Shown: positions 8,974 to 18,739, counted from the first letter of the stretch. The stretch is 64,000 nucleotides of DNA from Vibrio sp. SCSIO 43136 (GCF_023716565.1 NZ_CP071849.1:620001-684000), one strand, 5' to 3'. A program made the numbers and translations. The notes: generated from the sequence alone by a model not told the origin.

Positions 8974-9366
8974 TTATTCTCCCTGCTCGGCGGCTTTATT
9001 GACGGTTTGGTCAGGCTTAGAGGTCACGGGTTCTTCGCGTTTGAGCTCTTTAACTTGAGCCTCCAGCTGCATGACTTGTGTGGTGAGCTGTTCTAGCTTG
9101 TTGTGCAGATCATGCTGTTCTTGTTGCATCTGCGCAAATCCCCAGCCTCGCTCCTTGCGCCACAGTGTCGCCCAGATCCATAAAAATGGCCAAATAGCGT
9201 GTAACGTGAACAGGCTAACCCATCCTGCATAGTGAATAGCATCCTGATGAGGGTGCTCACGCTCTTTTGCGATCTCATAGGGGATATCGTGAATAACGAT
9301 GATCCCGTAAAAAATGACTAGGGCAACAAATACCAGTAGCCCTAAAGCAAAGTAGTCTAAAAACAT
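8974..9366 (-). CDS. yiaW: DUF3302 inner-membrane protein, YiaW-like
   Basis: The 130-residue product has two membrane segments (residues 5-25 and about 47-68). Between them lies the conserved IPYEIAKEREHPHQDAIHYAGW stretch typical of DUF3302 (YiaW). After the membrane part comes a coiled coil (QHDLHNKLEQLTTQVMQLEAQ) and a polar tail. It is the first gene of a two-gene operon with the HlyD-family protein. Its role is unknown; it may help anchor or assemble the fusion protein. Confidence 0.83.
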   Translation of the reverse strand: MFLDYFALGLLVFVALVIFYGIIVIHDIPYEIAKEREHPHQDAIHYAGWVSLFTLHAIWPFLWIWATLWRKERGWGFAQMQQEQHDLHNKLEQLTTQVMQLEAQVKELKREEPVTSKPDQTVNKAAEQGE

Positions 9367-9492
9367 AATGCATCCTGCTGTTTATAACTCTATGAAATTT
9401 AAGCATGCATTTGGCAAATATGATAGCCCCGTAAATAAATAAGTAAGCAGTAATTTGTTGTTGTTATGTTTAGTGAATTTATAGGGGCTGTT

Positions 9493-9509
9493 TGTGAAAA
9501 CGTATCACT
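9493..9509. promoter_or_regulatory. CRP-like or second GalR-like palindrome upstream of galE
   Basis: TGTGA (9493-9497) and TCACT (9505-9509) form an imperfect palindrome with a 7-base spacer. CRP sites normally have 6. The left half also fits a GalR half-site (GTGAAAACG). It lies 88 bp, centre to centre, upstream of the clear GalR operator, so it might be a second operator that allows looping. Confidence 0.35.
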
Positions 9510-9581
9510 TAGATAGGAGTCACTCGTATTTTGGACTCTCGGCCTTACTGATATAACAATGTGCTACTTAAATGCAATCCT

Positions 9582-9597
9582 GTGGAAACGTTTACAC
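9582..9597. promoter_or_regulatory. GalR/GalS-type operator
   Basis: GTGGAAACGTTTACAC fits every specified position of the E. coli GalR/GalS consensus GTGKAANCGNTTWCAC. It lies 75 bp upstream of the galE start, where it would block initiation. A GalR-family repressor released by galactose is the expected regulator; its gene is not in this window. Confidence 0.85.
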
Positions 9598-9671
9598 TAT
9601 GCAGTATTGATCACAGATTTATTGTTAGAACTGCTGCTAAGCTTATAAGCATCAAGTAAGAGGGCAGTATT

Positions 9672-10691
9672 GTGAAAGTATTGGTAACAGGCGGAATGGG
9701 TTATATAGGCAGCCATACATGCGTACAGATGATTGAAGCAGGTATGGAGCCCATCATTTTGGATAACCTTTGGAATGCAAAGGTCGAGGTTTTATCTCGA
9801 ATAGAACAATTGACTGGAAAAAAGCCGACCTTTTTTCAAGGGGATATACGCGATGGAGCGCTTCTAGACCAAATATTCTCTGAGCACGATATTAGCTCGG
9901 TTATTCACTTTGCTGGTCTTAAGGCCGTCGGTGAATCGGTGCAAAAACCACTTGAGTATTATGACAACAATGTCTATGGCACGATTTCGTTAACTCAGTC
10001 GATGCGAAAGGCAGGAGTCAAAACACTAGTGTTCAGCTCCTCTGCTACCGTTTACGGTGATCCAGACAGTGTGCCTATTACCGAAGACTCACCAGTTGGT
10101 GCGACGACTAACCCTTATGGTCGAAGCAAATTCATGGTGGAGCAGTGCCTGACAGATTTGGTCGCTGCCGAACCTGACTGGAGCATCACGTTACTCAGAT
10201 ACTTTAATCCTGTTGGTGCTCACCCTTCTGGAACTATGGGAGAGGACCCTCAGGGGATCCCAAATAATTTGATGCCATTTATTGCGCAAGTCGCTGTAGG
10301 GCGTAGAGAAAAATTATCCGTATATGGAAACGATTACCCAACACCTGATGGAACTGGGATTCGAGACTATATTCATGTGATGGACCTTTCTGACGGGCAT
10401 ATTGCCGCATTGAACACAGTTGGCAAGAGTTCAGGGCTGCATATTTTCAATCTGGGTACGGGTAAAGGCAGCAGCGTGCTTGAGATGGTTGGTGCATTTT
10501 CTAAGGCATGTGGCCATGAGGTTGCGTATGAAATTTGCCCACGCCGCTCCGGCGATATCGCCGAATGTTGGGCAAGTACCGCCAAAGCAGAAAGCGTTTT
10601 GGGTTGGAAAGCGACTCGGAGTGTCGACGAGATGACCGCAGATACTTGGCGTTGGCAATCGAATAATCCACAAGGCTATAGCAACAAATAA
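9672..10691 (+). CDS. galE: UDP-glucose 4-epimerase
   Basis: GalE interconverts UDP-galactose and UDP-glucose in the Leloir pathway. The N-terminal NAD-binding motif is GGMGYIGSHT and the catalytic Tyr-x3-Lys is YGRSK; the SSSATVYG strand and DGTGIRDYIHV segment are also typical. At 339 residues it matches E. coli GalE (338). The start is GTG, preceded by an AGAGGG ribosome-binding site. It is first in galETK, with only 12 bases to galT. Confidence 0.96.
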   Translation: MKVLVTGGMGYIGSHTCVQMIEAGMEPIILDNLWNAKVEVLSRIEQLTGKKPTFFQGDIRDGALLDQIFSEHDISSVIHFAGLKAVGESVQKPLEYYDNNVYGTISLTQSMRKAGVKTLVFSSSATVYGDPDSVPITEDSPVGATTNPYGRSKFMVEQCLTDLVAAEPDWSITLLRYFNPVGAHPSGTMGEDPQGIPNNLMPFIAQVAVGRREKLSVYGNDYPTPDGTGIRDYIHVMDLSDGHIAALNTVGKSSGLHIFNLGTGKGSSVLEMVGAFSKACGHEVAYEICPRRSGDIAECWASTAKAESVLGWKATRSVDEMTADTWRWQSNNPQGYSNK

Positions 10692-10703
10692 AGAGACATC
10701 GTA

Positions 10704-11747
10704 ATGAAATTTAATCCTGTAGATCATCCACATCGTCGCTATAACCCGCTAACGGGCCAGTGGATTTTAGTATCCCCGCACCGAGCCAAGCGCCCGTGGA
10801 GCGGCCAAGATGAGAAGCCTTCAACCGAGCAGCTTCCTAGTTACGACGAAAACTGCTTCCTTTGCGCAGGTAATACCCGTATTTCGGGCGATACTAACCC
10901 TGATTATGAGGGCACATACGTTTTCAATAACGACTTTGCCGCACTAATGGTGGACTCACCAGATGCGCCGGAGAGTGATAACCCGCTGTTTCAGGCACAA
11001 GGTGTTAGAGGCCTGAGTCGAGTGATCTGTTTTTCTCCTGACCACAGCAAAACGTTACCTGAGCTTCCCTTAAACAAAATCCGTGGTGTCATTGATACTT
11101 GGGATGAGCAAATTGAAGAGCTCGGTAAAGAGTACTTGTGGGTACAAGCTTTCGAAAATAAAGGCGAAACTATGGGCTGTTCACAGCCGCACCCACATGG
11201 ACAGATTTGGGCAAATAGCTTCCTGCCTAATGAGATTGAGCGCAAAGACATCAATTTAAGAGACTACTACCAGAAATACGGGACTAACCTGCTGGTAGAT
11301 TATGTGAATGCGGAGCTCGAATCTAAGCAGCGCATTGTTGTTGAGACAGAACACTGGGTAGCGGTAGTGCCTTACTGGGCAGCTTGGCCTTTTGAAACCA
11401 TGTTGATGCCGAAAACACATGTTCGTCGAATGAGTGAGTTAAATGACGAGCAGCGAGATGATCTTGCACTCGCAATTAAAAAGCTGACCAGTCGATACGA
11501 CAACTTGTTCCAGTGTGCGTTCCCGTACTCAATGGGCTGGCACTATGCGCCTTTCTTTGAAGCGTCAGAAAGTGTCGAACACTGGCAGTTGCATGCGCTG
11601 TTCTACCCACCATTGCTGCGCTCAGCGACCGTAAGAAAATTCATGGTCGGCTATGAAATGTTGGCAGAAAGCCAGCGCGACCTCACCGCTGAACAAGCCG
11701 CAGAGAGGCTGCGTAACTTGAGCGATGTCCATTACAAAGAACAATAA
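10704..11747 (+). CDS. galT: Galactose-1-phosphate uridylyltransferase
   Basis: GalT exchanges UMP between UDP-glucose and galactose-1-phosphate. The active-site motif [13 protein letters not shown] is present, with the nucleophilic His in HPHG. The Cys pair CFLC (about residues 52-55) fits the structural metal site of the class I enzyme. Its 347 residues match the family. It lies between galE and galK in the operon, with 49 bases to galK. Confidence 0.96.
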   Translation: MKFNPVDHPHRRYNPLTGQWILVSPHRAKRPWSGQDEKPSTEQLPSYDENCFLCAGNTRISGDTNPDYEGTYVFNNDFAALMVDSPDAPESDNPLFQAQGVRGLSRVICFSPDHSKTLPELPLNKIRGVIDTWDEQIEELGKEYLWVQAFENKGETMGCSQPHPHGQIWANSFLPNEIERKDINLRDYYQKYGTNLLVDYVNAELESKQRIVVETEHWVAVVPYWAAWPFETMLMPKTHVRRMSELNDEQRDDLALAIKKLTSRYDNLFQCAFPYSMGWHYAPFFEASESVEHWQLHALFYPPLLRSATVRKFMVGYEMLAESQRDLTAEQAAERLRNLSDVHYKEQ

Positions 11748-11796
11748 TTTGATGTACGCAATCTGACTTGCGACGTTACCAGCTTGAGAGATAACT

Positions 11797-12951
11797 ATGA
11801 CAACACAATACGAAAAAGTCGCTGCGGTATTTTCTGAGCAGTTAGGCTACAAGCCAAGCCATATTATTCAGGCTCCTGGGCGAGTGAACCTGATTGGAGA
11901 GCATACGGATTACAATGATGGATTTGTTCTGCCTTGTGCTATCGACTATCAAACGGTGGTGGCCGCATCACCACGAGACGACAAGGTTGTTCGTGTCATT
12001 TCTGTCGACTACCAAAATGAGCTTGATGAGTTCTCGTTAGATGGACCGATAGACTTTGTAGAAAACAAAATGTGGGCGAACTATATTCGCGGTGTTGTTC
12101 ATTTTCTTCAAGTGAGAGGGTTTGAGTTTGGCGGTGCTGATATTGCAGTGACTGGCAACGTACCGCAAGGTGCTGGTTTGAGTTCCTCAGCAGCGTTAGA
12201 AGTTGTGATTGGTCAAACGTTCAAGACTCTATACAACTTAGATATTTCACAAACAGATATCGCCTTGAATGGTCAGCAAGCTGAAAATGAGTTTGTAGGC
12301 TGTAACTGCGGCATTATGGATCAATTGATTTCTGCTCAAGGTGAAGAAAATCATGCTTTGCTGATTGACTGCCGAAGCTTAGAAACCAAATCGGTTTCAA
12401 TGCCTAAGGATATTTCGGTCATTATCATCAACTCGAATAAAAAGCGTGGTCTTGTCGACAGTGAATACAATACACGTCGAGAACAGTGTGAAAAAGCAGC
12501 GCAAGTGTTTGGTGTAAAAGCGCTTCGAGATGTATCTATTGAGACATTTGAAGCACGCCAAGCTGAGCTAGATGAAGTGGTAGCAAAACGTGCTCGCCAT
12601 GTTATTACTGAAAATGATCGTACTGAAGCGGCAGCCGTAGCACTGTCTAACGGTAATTTAAAAGCGATGGGTGAGCTAATGGCTCAATCGCATGCATCGA
12701 TGCGAGATGATTTTGAAATCACGGTCAGTGAGGTAGACGCTCTGGTGGATATCGTTAAAGACGTTATTGGCGAGCAGGGTGGTGTGCGCATGACCGGTGG
12801 TGGTTTCGGTGGGTGCATTGTTGCCTTAGTTCCACCAGCTTTGGTTGAGTCAGTGACTCAAGCAGTAGAGTCTCAATATGAAGCGAAAACGGGGCTTAAA
12901 GAGTCAATCTATATCTGCCAAGCGATGGCTGGGGCGGGTGTTGTCGCTTAA
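11797..12951 (+). CDS. galK: Galactokinase
   Basis: This GHMP-family kinase phosphorylates galactose at C1. The galactokinase signature [15 protein letters not shown] is near the N-terminus. The ATP-binding motif [12 protein letters not shown] is central, and the third GHMP motif [13 protein letters not shown] is near the end. At 384 residues it has the normal length. It ends the operon; no galM follows, so the mutarotase must be elsewhere or absent. Confidence 0.96.
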   Translation: MTTQYEKVAAVFSEQLGYKPSHIIQAPGRVNLIGEHTDYNDGFVLPCAIDYQTVVAASPRDDKVVRVISVDYQNELDEFSLDGPIDFVENKMWANYIRGVVHFLQVRGFEFGGADIAVTGNVPQGAGLSSSAALEVVIGQTFKTLYNLDISQTDIALNGQQAENEFVGCNCGIMDQLISAQGEENHALLIDCRSLETKSVSMPKDISVIIINSNKKRGLVDSEYNTRREQCEKAAQVFGVKALRDVSIETFEARQAELDEVVAKRARHVITENDRTEAAAVALSNGNLKAMGELMAQSHASMRDDFEITVSEVDALVDIVKDVIGEQGGVRMTGGGFGGCIVALVPPALVESVTQAVESQYEAKTGLKESIYICQAMAGAGVVA

Positions 12952-13047
12952 TTTAATTATCTGGTCGTGTTGATGCCGAAAGGCTGATGCGACCAAGCAA
13001 GTTTGTTCATTGTTGCAGTCTTTAGCTCGAAATTGAGCTAGCATTCA

Positions 13048-13073
13048 GGGGAGCGGGGGGCTTCCCTTTTTTT
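13048..13073 (+). terminator. Intrinsic terminator of galETK
   Basis: GGGGAG (13048-13053) pairs with CTTCCC (13061-13066, one G-T pair) and is followed by seven T residues. A second small hairpin, TAGCTC/GAGCTA at 13023-13040, lies just upstream. Confidence 0.7.
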
Positions 13074-13121
13074 ATATCTGGAGTAACGTAATCAGTAACT
13101 AATGCAAAAAGGAAGCATGCC

Positions 13122-13418
13122 GTGATCCGCCATATATTACTCATTAAATTCAAGCCAGAAGCGGCTGAGTGTGACATCGCCAAACTTAAGTTTTTGTTTG
13201 AAACCATGCCAAATAAAATTAAAGGCGTGACTGCTGTCGAGTGGGGAATTAATGATAGTCCAGAAAATAAAAACCAAGGCTATACCCATAGTGTATTAAT
13301 GACGTTTGCCAACGATGAAGCACGAGAAAGGTACCTTCCTCATCCCGAACATGACGCTTTGAAAGTGGTATTTCGACCACTGCTTGAAGATATAGTGGTG
13401 TTTGATTATCAGTGTTAA
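13122..13418 (+). CDS. Dabb (stress-responsive A/B barrel) family protein
   Basis: The 98-residue product matches the Dabb fold: an opening IRHILLIKFKPEA strand, a short helix, the WGINDSPENKNQGYTHS stretch, and the closing YLPHPEHDALKVVF segment. Such proteins are small dimeric ferredoxin-like barrels. Some bind small aromatic or polyketide-like compounds, but the bacterial role is mostly unassigned. The start is GTG with an AGGAAG ribosome-binding site. It stands alone between two terminators. Confidence 0.83.
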   Translation: MIRHILLIKFKPEAAECDIAKLKFLFETMPNKIKGVTAVEWGINDSPENKNQGYTHSVLMTFANDEARERYLPHPEHDALKVVFRPLLEDIVVFDYQC

Positions 13419-13430
13419 GTATTCGTATAT

Positions 13431-13465
13431 AAACTAAAGGGGAGCTTCACGCTCCCCTTTAGTTT
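13431..13465. terminator. Bidirectional intrinsic terminator
   Basis: A perfect 15-bp stem, AAACTAAAGGGGAGC with its complement at 13451-13465, has a 5-base loop. It sits between the convergent Dabb and SemiSWEET-like genes and should stop transcription from both. Confidence 0.87.
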
Positions 13466-13474
13466 AATATCAGT

Positions 13475-13729
13475 TTAAGCTTTAGCAGGCTCAATACTTG
13501 CTGATTTTCGCTCGCTGTATAACTTCGCAAGGAAGTAGACGTTGACACAGGCGATGAAACCATTTGTTGCCGCAACAGGCATGGCGTCGATCATTAATCC
13601 GTAGGTTGTAAATAGCGCACAACCGATGAAGTTTAGAATGCGTAGCAATACGATATCTTTCATCATTAATGACACTGCAACCATCACTGATGATGCGTAA
13701 CCTAAAATTTCAACCATATTGAATTCCAT
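13475..13729 (-). CDS. Three-helix SemiSWEET/YgjV-like inner-membrane protein
   Basis: The 84-residue product has three hydrophobic helices (ILGYASSVMVAVSLMM, ILNFIGCALFTTYGLMI, TNGFIACVNVYFLAKLY) and a polar tail. The sequence resembles half of a YgjV-type protein and has the helix pattern of SemiSWEET transporters, which form a pore as dimers. I place the start at the ATG at 13729, which has an AAAGGG ribosome-binding site eight bases upstream. A TTG 11 codons earlier is less likely. No substrate can be assigned. The 284 bases upstream hold no gene that I can support. Confidence 0.76.
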   Translation of the reverse strand: MEFNMVEILGYASSVMVAVSLMMKDIVLLRILNFIGCALFTTYGLMIDAMPVAATNGFIACVNVYFLAKLYSERKSASIEPAKA

Positions 13730-14013
13730 AGTTTGACCCTTTGTTGTGTTTCGTGTTGCCAATTCTTCTCATCTTGAGAGGACGACCAATAATTAAAGGT
13801 GAATGCGCTATATATCCTTAATAGCCACCGTGTTATTGGTCTAAGGGGGAGCTCCGTGCCCCGAATGGTCTGTTTGTGGGAAGGACTATAGCAATAGCAA
13901 ACTCACGAGCAAATAGTCACTTTTCAGGAAATAGAAGGTTAGCGATTACGCAAACGTTTAGCCCTTATCAAGCTAAAAAATGTTAACCGAGATTGTTGAG
14001 TTGGGTGGTGGTA

Positions 14014-14244
14014 TTAGTCTAAATGGTCTGGCGTAGAGAAATAGGTGCCACAAACGGTACACTTATAATCCCCAGTGGCTTGGCCTTCAGATATGCTGGA
14101 GAAGATGGCAAATAGAAGCCCCATGATAAAACCACGAGACGGAGTTTCTGGCTGCGTGCCATTGCTACCAAAGGTTTGATACTTGTGTAGAGTGACTTTT
14201 TTACAGTTGCAGCAAAATCGTTGTGCTTTCGAGCTATCGTACAT
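14014..14244 (-). CDS. Small zinc-ribbon protein with a hydrophobic segment
   Basis: This 76-residue protein has two Cys pairs, CCNC near residue 12 and CTVC near residue 63, suited to binding one zinc ion. Between them is a hydrophobic stretch (GFIMGLLFAIFSSI) that could be a membrane helix or core. The first pair precedes KKVTLHKYQTFG, similar to many small uncharacterised zinc-ribbon proteins. I do not recognise a family with a known function. It is monocistronic. Confidence 0.6.
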   Translation of the reverse strand: MYDSSKAQRFCCNCKKVTLHKYQTFGSNGTQPETPSRGFIMGLLFAIFSSISEGQATGDYKCTVCGTYFSTPDHLD

Positions 14245-14325
14245 CCATGCCTCTAGGTCTATTTAAGGTATTACTTGGCGGATTATGGCACGAAATACAA
14301 GCTAATAGTTTGAATTAGATACAAA

Positions 14326-14350
14326 AAACCCACCTTTTCGAGGTGGGTTT
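14326..14350 (-). terminator. Intrinsic terminator of tmaR
   Basis: AAACCCACCT (14326-14335) pairs with AGGTGGGTTT (14341-14350) around a 5-base loop. The A run just before it (14323-14328) gives a T tract on the minus strand. Confidence 0.86.
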
Positions 14351-14371
14351 GAATTCTAAAGTGGCAATAGA

Positions 14372-14686
14372 TTATTTTTTGCCTTGGCTCTCTTTGTCTG
14401 CTTGAGTCAGCTCGCGAATTTTACGGCTGATGTCGCGGCGAGCTTTTGAAATCTCAGCGCTCTTGATGATGTGGTCGTCAACGCGGTCTTCGTAGTCTGC
14501 TTTCATGTTCTTAACAATAGCAACAACTTCTTCAGTCGACATGTCTGGCTTGATGTAGTCCATTAGGTTATCTAGCAGGTCAACACGCTTAGAGTTATCA
14601 CGAACTTTCTTTTCGTTGTCTTGAAGCTCACGCTTAAGTTTGTTTTTACGACGCGCTAGGTTAACGATTTCAAATACGTTGTTCAT
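14372..14686 (-). CDS. tmaR: PTS regulator TmaR (YeeX, DUF496)
   Basis: The 104-residue, highly charged helical protein matches E. coli YeeX closely, sharing [26 protein letters not shown] and [12 protein letters not shown]. YeeX was renamed TmaR because it recruits Enzyme I of the sugar phosphotransferase system to cell poles and so controls its activity. It is almost entirely predicted coiled coil. The gene is monocistronic with its own terminator. Confidence 0.9.
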   Translation of the reverse strand: MNNVFEIVNLARRKNKLKRELQDNEKKVRDNSKRVDLLDNLMDYIKPDMSTEEVVAIVKNMKADYEDRVDDHIIKSAEISKARRDISRKIRELTQADKESQGKK

Positions 14687-14877
14687 TAGATCCCTTTCCT
14701 AATTCAAATTAAGCAACTGGCTCGATTAAAACACAATGTGGAACGGCTTTACAGATTTTAGATCAATCTGCCGACGCCCATGCTGGTTTTTTCGCCATCT
14801 GATCCGTTGCACGTAGCATTGTTACGGCTTCACGATTATTATCGTTGCTAACGATTGCTAGAGAATGAAATAACGAC

Positions 14878-15057
14878 GTGCAAGAGAAACAACCATCCCC
14901 GCCAAATACAGAACCTGCGAAGCAAAAACTGAAGGCTGCGTACAAGGCAGGGCGACACCTACAAGACTTACTTGATGTGCAGTTAAATCAATGCAAAGTG
15001 GTGATCTATGATCAAAATGGCGTTCAACTTGATTTACAACTGCCAAAACCGCATTGA
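14878..15057 (+). CDS. Possible small protein of 59 residues upstream of yceH
   Basis: An open frame from GTG (14878) to TGA (15055-15057) encodes a polar N-terminus with a Pro run, then KLKAAYKAGRHLQDLLD and QCKVVIYDQNGVQLDLQLP, which has a plausible helix-strand pattern. An in-frame stop lies just upstream, so GTG is the only likely start, and the ribosome-binding site is weak. The gene would end 62 bases before yceH. I do not recognise the family; it may be a conserved vibrio protein or a chance frame. Confidence 0.4.
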   Translation: MQEKQPSPPNTEPAKQKLKAAYKAGRHLQDLLDVQLNQCKVVIYDQNGVQLDLQLPKPH

Positions 15058-15119
15058 TAAAGTGGCGTAACGTCTTCATCTCTCCCAAAATACAATGACA
15101 CAATAATAAGGATAGCCTC

Positions 15120-15779
15120 ATGAGTATTGAATTAACGTCGGTAGAAGCGCGAGTAATTGGTTGCTTAATTGAAAAAGAAGTAACTACGCCAGACTACTAT
15201 CCTTTAACGCTCAACAGCCTAACGGCCGCATGTAACCAAAAGAGTAACCGCGACCCAGTAATGGCTTTGTCTGATACGGAAGTTCAACAAGCTATAGACT
15301 CATTGTCTGGCCGTCATTTAGTCAACGATGAAAGCAGTTTTAATAGCCGTACAGCAAAGTTTCGTCATCGTTTCTGTAACACAGAGTTCGGTTCTTTACA
15401 GTTTACAGAGCAAGAGCGTGGTGTGATCTGTTGCTTGCTATTGCGTGGCCCACAAACACCGGGCGAACTTCGTAGCCGTACCAACCGCTTATGTGACTTT
15501 TCTGATGTGAAGGAAGTGGAAGCCGTGCTGAACGGTCTAGCTTCACGAGACGGTGGTGCACTGGTGGTGAAGTTGCCACGTGAAGCGGGCAAGCGAGAGG
15601 CACGTTACCAGCACTTGTTTAGTGGCGATGTCGATCTTGAGGCGTTAGAACAACAAGCAGCCCAAGCTATGGGTGGAGGTAAGGTCGCTGAGTTGGAAGC
15701 GAAAGTGGAAGCGCTCTCTAAGGAAAATGCGATTCTAAAAGCTGAAAACGAACTATTGCGCTCTCGTCTCGGTGAGTAA
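15120..15779 (+). CDS. yceH: YceH family protein (DUF480)
   Basis: The 219-residue product matches YceH/DUF480. The opening [20 protein letters not shown] and the following [16 protein letters not shown] are characteristic. The fold is two winged-helix domains (about residues 1-90 and 95-175). A short C-terminal leucine-rich coiled coil follows ([20 protein letters not shown]). It may bind DNA or RNA, but its role is not known. Its last 8 bases overlap the start of the GIY-YIG gene, which suggests translational coupling. Confidence 0.9.
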   Translation: MSIELTSVEARVIGCLIEKEVTTPDYYPLTLNSLTAACNQKSNRDPVMALSDTEVQQAIDSLSGRHLVNDESSFNSRTAKFRHRFCNTEFGSLQFTEQERGVICCLLLRGPQTPGELRSRTNRLCDFSDVKEVEAVLNGLASRDGGALVVKLPREAGKREARYQHLFSGDVDLEALEQQAAQAMGGGKVAELEAKVEALSKENAILKAENELLRSRLGE

Positions 15780-16050
15780 GCAAGAACATCCTTGGTTCGT
15801 GTATTTTGTACGAACCAAGTCTAGAAGCCTGTATTGCGGTGTCACCAATGACATCGCAAAACGTTTTGCCGCTCATCAGAATGGAACAGGGGCAAAATAT
15901 CTCAGAGGGAAGGGGCCATTAGAGCTTGCGTGGTCGCAGCAAGTTGACAATAAAGTCACCGCCATGAAGCTAGAGTATCGCCTCAAACGCCTGCCAAAAG
16001 TACGTAAAGAAAAAATCATCACTGACAACCTGATTGTCTCGCTAGACTAA
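15772..16050 (+). CDS. GIY-YIG nuclease family protein, YhbQ/UPF0213 type
   Basis: This 92-residue single-domain protein begins [19 protein letters not shown], in which the diverged GIY and YIG motifs appear as FVYFV and LYCGV. The conserved Arg follows in KRFAAHQ, and the Glu lies in [10 protein letters not shown]. YhbQ-like proteins have been linked to DNA repair or turnover, but the substrate is not settled. The start is GTG inside the end of yceH. Both genes are probably in one transcript. Confidence 0.85.
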   Translation: MSKQEHPWFVYFVRTKSRSLYCGVTNDIAKRFAAHQNGTGAKYLRGKGPLELAWSQQVDNKVTAMKLEYRLKRLPKVRKEKIITDNLIVSLD

Positions 16051-16081
16051 ATTCAAATCAAAGGTCTCGAACTAACGCTGC

Positions 16082-17707
16082 CTAAACTTTTTGTGCGATT
16101 TTAACTTGATGCACTGGGCTACCTTTAGCTCGGTACATGGCCATATCAGCCAGTTTGAGCAACTTGTCGTAATCTTCTCCATGTTGTGGATAAAGAGCGA
16201 CCCCCATGCTGCCACCTATCTTTGTGGACACCCCATTTTCTAAACGATAGTCACCAAATACAGGCTCGAACAAAGCTTTCAAGCGCTCTTCAATGTTGGT
16301 GTCACTGTGCAAATTTTGAAACAGAAGTACAAATTCATCGCCACCCATTCGAGCAGGGATAATACTCGGTAGAGATTGATAATATTCCAGTGCCGAACCT
16401 GGGTCTTGAGGGATTTGCAGTTGAGAAAGCAGCCGTAGGCCAAAAGTTTTAAGTAGCTCATCACCTAACTTGTGCCCATACTTATCGTTAACCTGTTTAA
16501 ATCCATCAAGGTCGATAAATATCAGTGCCCCTGATTGCTGCTTTTGTTTCATCTCTACGAAAGCGGCTTTCGTTAACTGTCTGAAATATTGCCGATTCGC
16601 CAAACCCGTTAAAGAATCTAAGTAAGCCAGTTGTGACACCTGCTGTTTGTTACGCTCAATGTTTTCAATCATGCTCGCAAAAGACTTATTGATCTCTTTG
16701 ACTTCTACTGGTGTGATGGTCTGGGTATGAAAACTAATGTCTTCACTACGCTCGCTTTTTTCAAATTTCTTAATGTTCTCAAGCAGTGTTTCTAGTGGTC
16801 TGATTAGAAGTCGTGAAATTGGTATTGTTAACGCTAGTGCCAGTGCAATTCCGAGCATCATGACCAAAGTTGCCATTTTATCGATGTCTTTGGCCTTATT
16901 TTCTAGCTCACTTATTGGCTGAGGTACCATTACCCCCCAATTGGCATGTGACACATGTGTGTAGCCTGCGATCATGTCACCTTTTAATGCGGGAGAATAG
17001 AAGCGCTCAACGCCAGTTTGCCCGGCTAACATTTTCTGCACGGCGCTAACTGCGCTGATATTGCGTCTTTCTGCTACCCATGAATCTAATGGATGCGCCA
17101 ATACATTGCCTTGTTGGTCCACAACCGCTGCATGCCCTTTCTCACCAAATGCGACTTTTTTGCCTGTCTCACTGATGTACTGGGTTGAAAGGTAACCGAT
17201 GATAAGGCCCAGTTCGGTTTTCTTGATAACCAATAGAATTGGGCCACTGTTTCGTATTTTGTCTTCAGTAACAGGTGACATCACTATATCGTCGTCTGAT
17301 AGCGTGGCTTGGGCCAGTGCCATAATGTGCGTTGGTAAAGATGCGGCACACTCTTGGTTGGCGGGAAATAGGCACTCAAGAATTTGGCCATTGGAGTCGA
17401 CACGGGTAACGGCGTTGAAGTGGTAACTTTCTAGCAGCTTTTGAAATTCAGGATGGTGCGCTTTTTCAACCGAGATGAGCGAAGTAATAGAAAATATTCC
17501 TACAACATCGAGATAGTAACGCTCAAATGCCGTTGAGAGATTTTTGGCGATCACCAAATGACGTTCATTAACGTCGTTGATTTCCGATTCGAGTGCTTGG
17601 GAGTATGGCCATGCCCAGAACAGAGTGGTTGGTATGATAGAAATAAAACAAAAGGTGATGACAAAAAGACTTCGTAGCTTCATATCCAAAGGCCGGCAGC
17701 TATACAT
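16082..17707 (-). CDS. Membrane diguanylate cyclase: Cache, HAMP, GGDEF
   Basis: The protein has an N-terminal membrane helix (about residues 12-32), a periplasmic Cache sensor (about 35-275), a second helix (about 278-300), a HAMP linker and a C-terminal GGDEF domain with intact RMGGDEFVLL. It should make cyclic di-GMP from GTP in response to a periplasmic signal. The allosteric inhibitory RxxD motif expected five residues before GGDEF is not present (LPSI instead). The start may be the ATG at 17683 rather than 17707; neither has a strong ribosome-binding site. Confidence 0.87.
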   Translation of the reverse strand: MYSCRPLDMKLRSLFVITFCFISIIPTTLFWAWPYSQALESEINDVNERHLVIAKNLSTAFERYYLDVVGIFSITSLISVEKAHHPEFQKLLESYHFNAVTRVDSNGQILECLFPANQECAASLPTHIMALAQATLSDDDIVMSPVTEDKIRNSGPILLVIKKTELGLIIGYLSTQYISETGKKVAFGEKGHAAVVDQQGNVLAHPLDSWVAERRNISAVSAVQKMLAGQTGVERFYSPALKGDMIAGYTHVSHANWGVMVPQPISELENKAKDIDKMATLVMMLGIALALALTIPISRLLIRPLETLLENIKKFEKSERSEDISFHTQTITPVEVKEINKSFASMIENIERNKQQVSQLAYLDSLTGLANRQYFRQLTKAAFVEMKQKQQSGALIFIDLDGFKQVNDKYGHKLGDELLKTFGLRLLSQLQIPQDPGSALEYYQSLPSIIPARMGGDEFVLLFQNLHSDTNIEERLKALFEPVFGDYRLENGVSTKIGGSMGVALYPQHGEDYDKLLKLADMAMYRAKGSPVHQVKIAQKV

Positions 17708-17851
17708 GTTGAAGCTTTATAGAAGCTTTGGACTTTATGAAGTTTCAACCAAATAGGTATATTAACTGAGCGAATTATTAGCCTCATAATTATGTGATTA
17801 GTAAATGTGAGCTGGAGCAACAATTGTGCAGAAAGATCATTGTTCCAGATC

Positions 17852-18739
17852 CTATCGGTCGCTGAGCTTTGTCACTGAATTGATAAAGGTGTCTAGCACA
17901 GGGTTTGTCTTACTGTCCGATTTAAGCAACAGCTCGGTGTACCAGTTTACATTCGAGCTTTGGTCTGGTTTAAACTCAACTAACTCTCCCGAGTCGATCA
18001 GGTCTTCAACACGAAAGCGGGGCAAAATGGCCCATCCCATATTGAGTGACAGCAAATCTATCATGTCATCAAGGCTATGCACTGACAGGGTATGGTTGGA
18101 GATAATATGTCCCGAAAGTTGAGGGGACTGCTCAACAAAACGATAGACGATTTGTGGAAAAGCTCTAAGTTCATTCTCTGTTATCGTACCGAGACTGTGC
18201 TCCCATCTCGGCGAGCAAACATAGGCCAATTGAAAGTTAAAAAGCTGCTTGGTATCAAGTTGAGGTAGTTGGTTGAATAATGTTGTAATGACGCCGACGT
18301 CGGCTTGGTTTTCTCTTACCCAGTCAATCACTTGTATCGGGTCTCCACTCATGATTTCAAGTTTAATGGTTGGGTATTTTTCACAGACGTCTTTTGCACA
18401 TCGTATGATCTGCCGGTCTCTAATCGTGCTGTCGATTGCTAATTTGAAATCGATAGGCAGGTTACTATCTAAAGCTTCCAGTTTATTACCTAAGAGTGCA
18501 GCTTCCCTGAGAACCGGTTTTGCATAACGATAGAACTCTTCGCCTTGTGGGGTAAGGATAATTCTCCTTACTTTTCGTTCAAACAGGTCAAACCCAACAT
18601 CAACTTCCAACATCGCCACCTGTTGGCTGACGGTTGTGGCATGTTTGCCTAGTGATATCGCCGCATTTTTGAAGCTGCCTTGCTCGACCGTATTCACGAA
18701 AGCGGTCAATTGATCCAATGTAAAATTAGCTTTATTCAT
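17852..18739 (-). CDS. LysR-family transcriptional regulator
   Basis: The N-terminal winged helix-turn-helix (LDQLTAFVNTVEQGSFKNAA through LFERKVRRIILTPQGEEF) is typical of LysR regulators. The effector-binding domain follows (about residues 92-295). It is divergent from the secreted Ntn hydrolase gene, with 130 bases between their starts. That gap contains a pair of direct repeats, so the hydrolase gene is the likely target. The effector is unknown. Confidence 0.87.
   Translation of the reverse strand: MNKANFTLDQLTAFVNTVEQGSFKNAAISLGKHATTVSQQVAMLEVDVGFDLFERKVRRIILTPQGEEFYRYAKPVLREAALLGNKLEALDSNLPIDFKLAIDSTIRDRQIIRCAKDVCEKYPTIKLEIMSGDPIQVIDWVRENQADVGVITTLFNQLPQLDTKQLFNFQLAYVCSPRWEHSLGTITENELRAFPQIVYRFVEQSPQLSGHIISNHTLSVHSLDDMIDLLSLNMGWAILPRFRVEDLIDSGELVEFKPDQSSNVNWYTELLLKSDSKTNPVLDTFINSVTKLSDR

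Noticed and set aside
10373..10733. Minus-strand frames within the end of galE
   Set aside because: They are antisense to a certain galE and have no start signals.
14858..15121. 87-residue minus-strand open frame upstream of yceH
   Set aside because: It overlaps the more protein-like plus-strand frame and the yceH promoter region and resembles nothing known.
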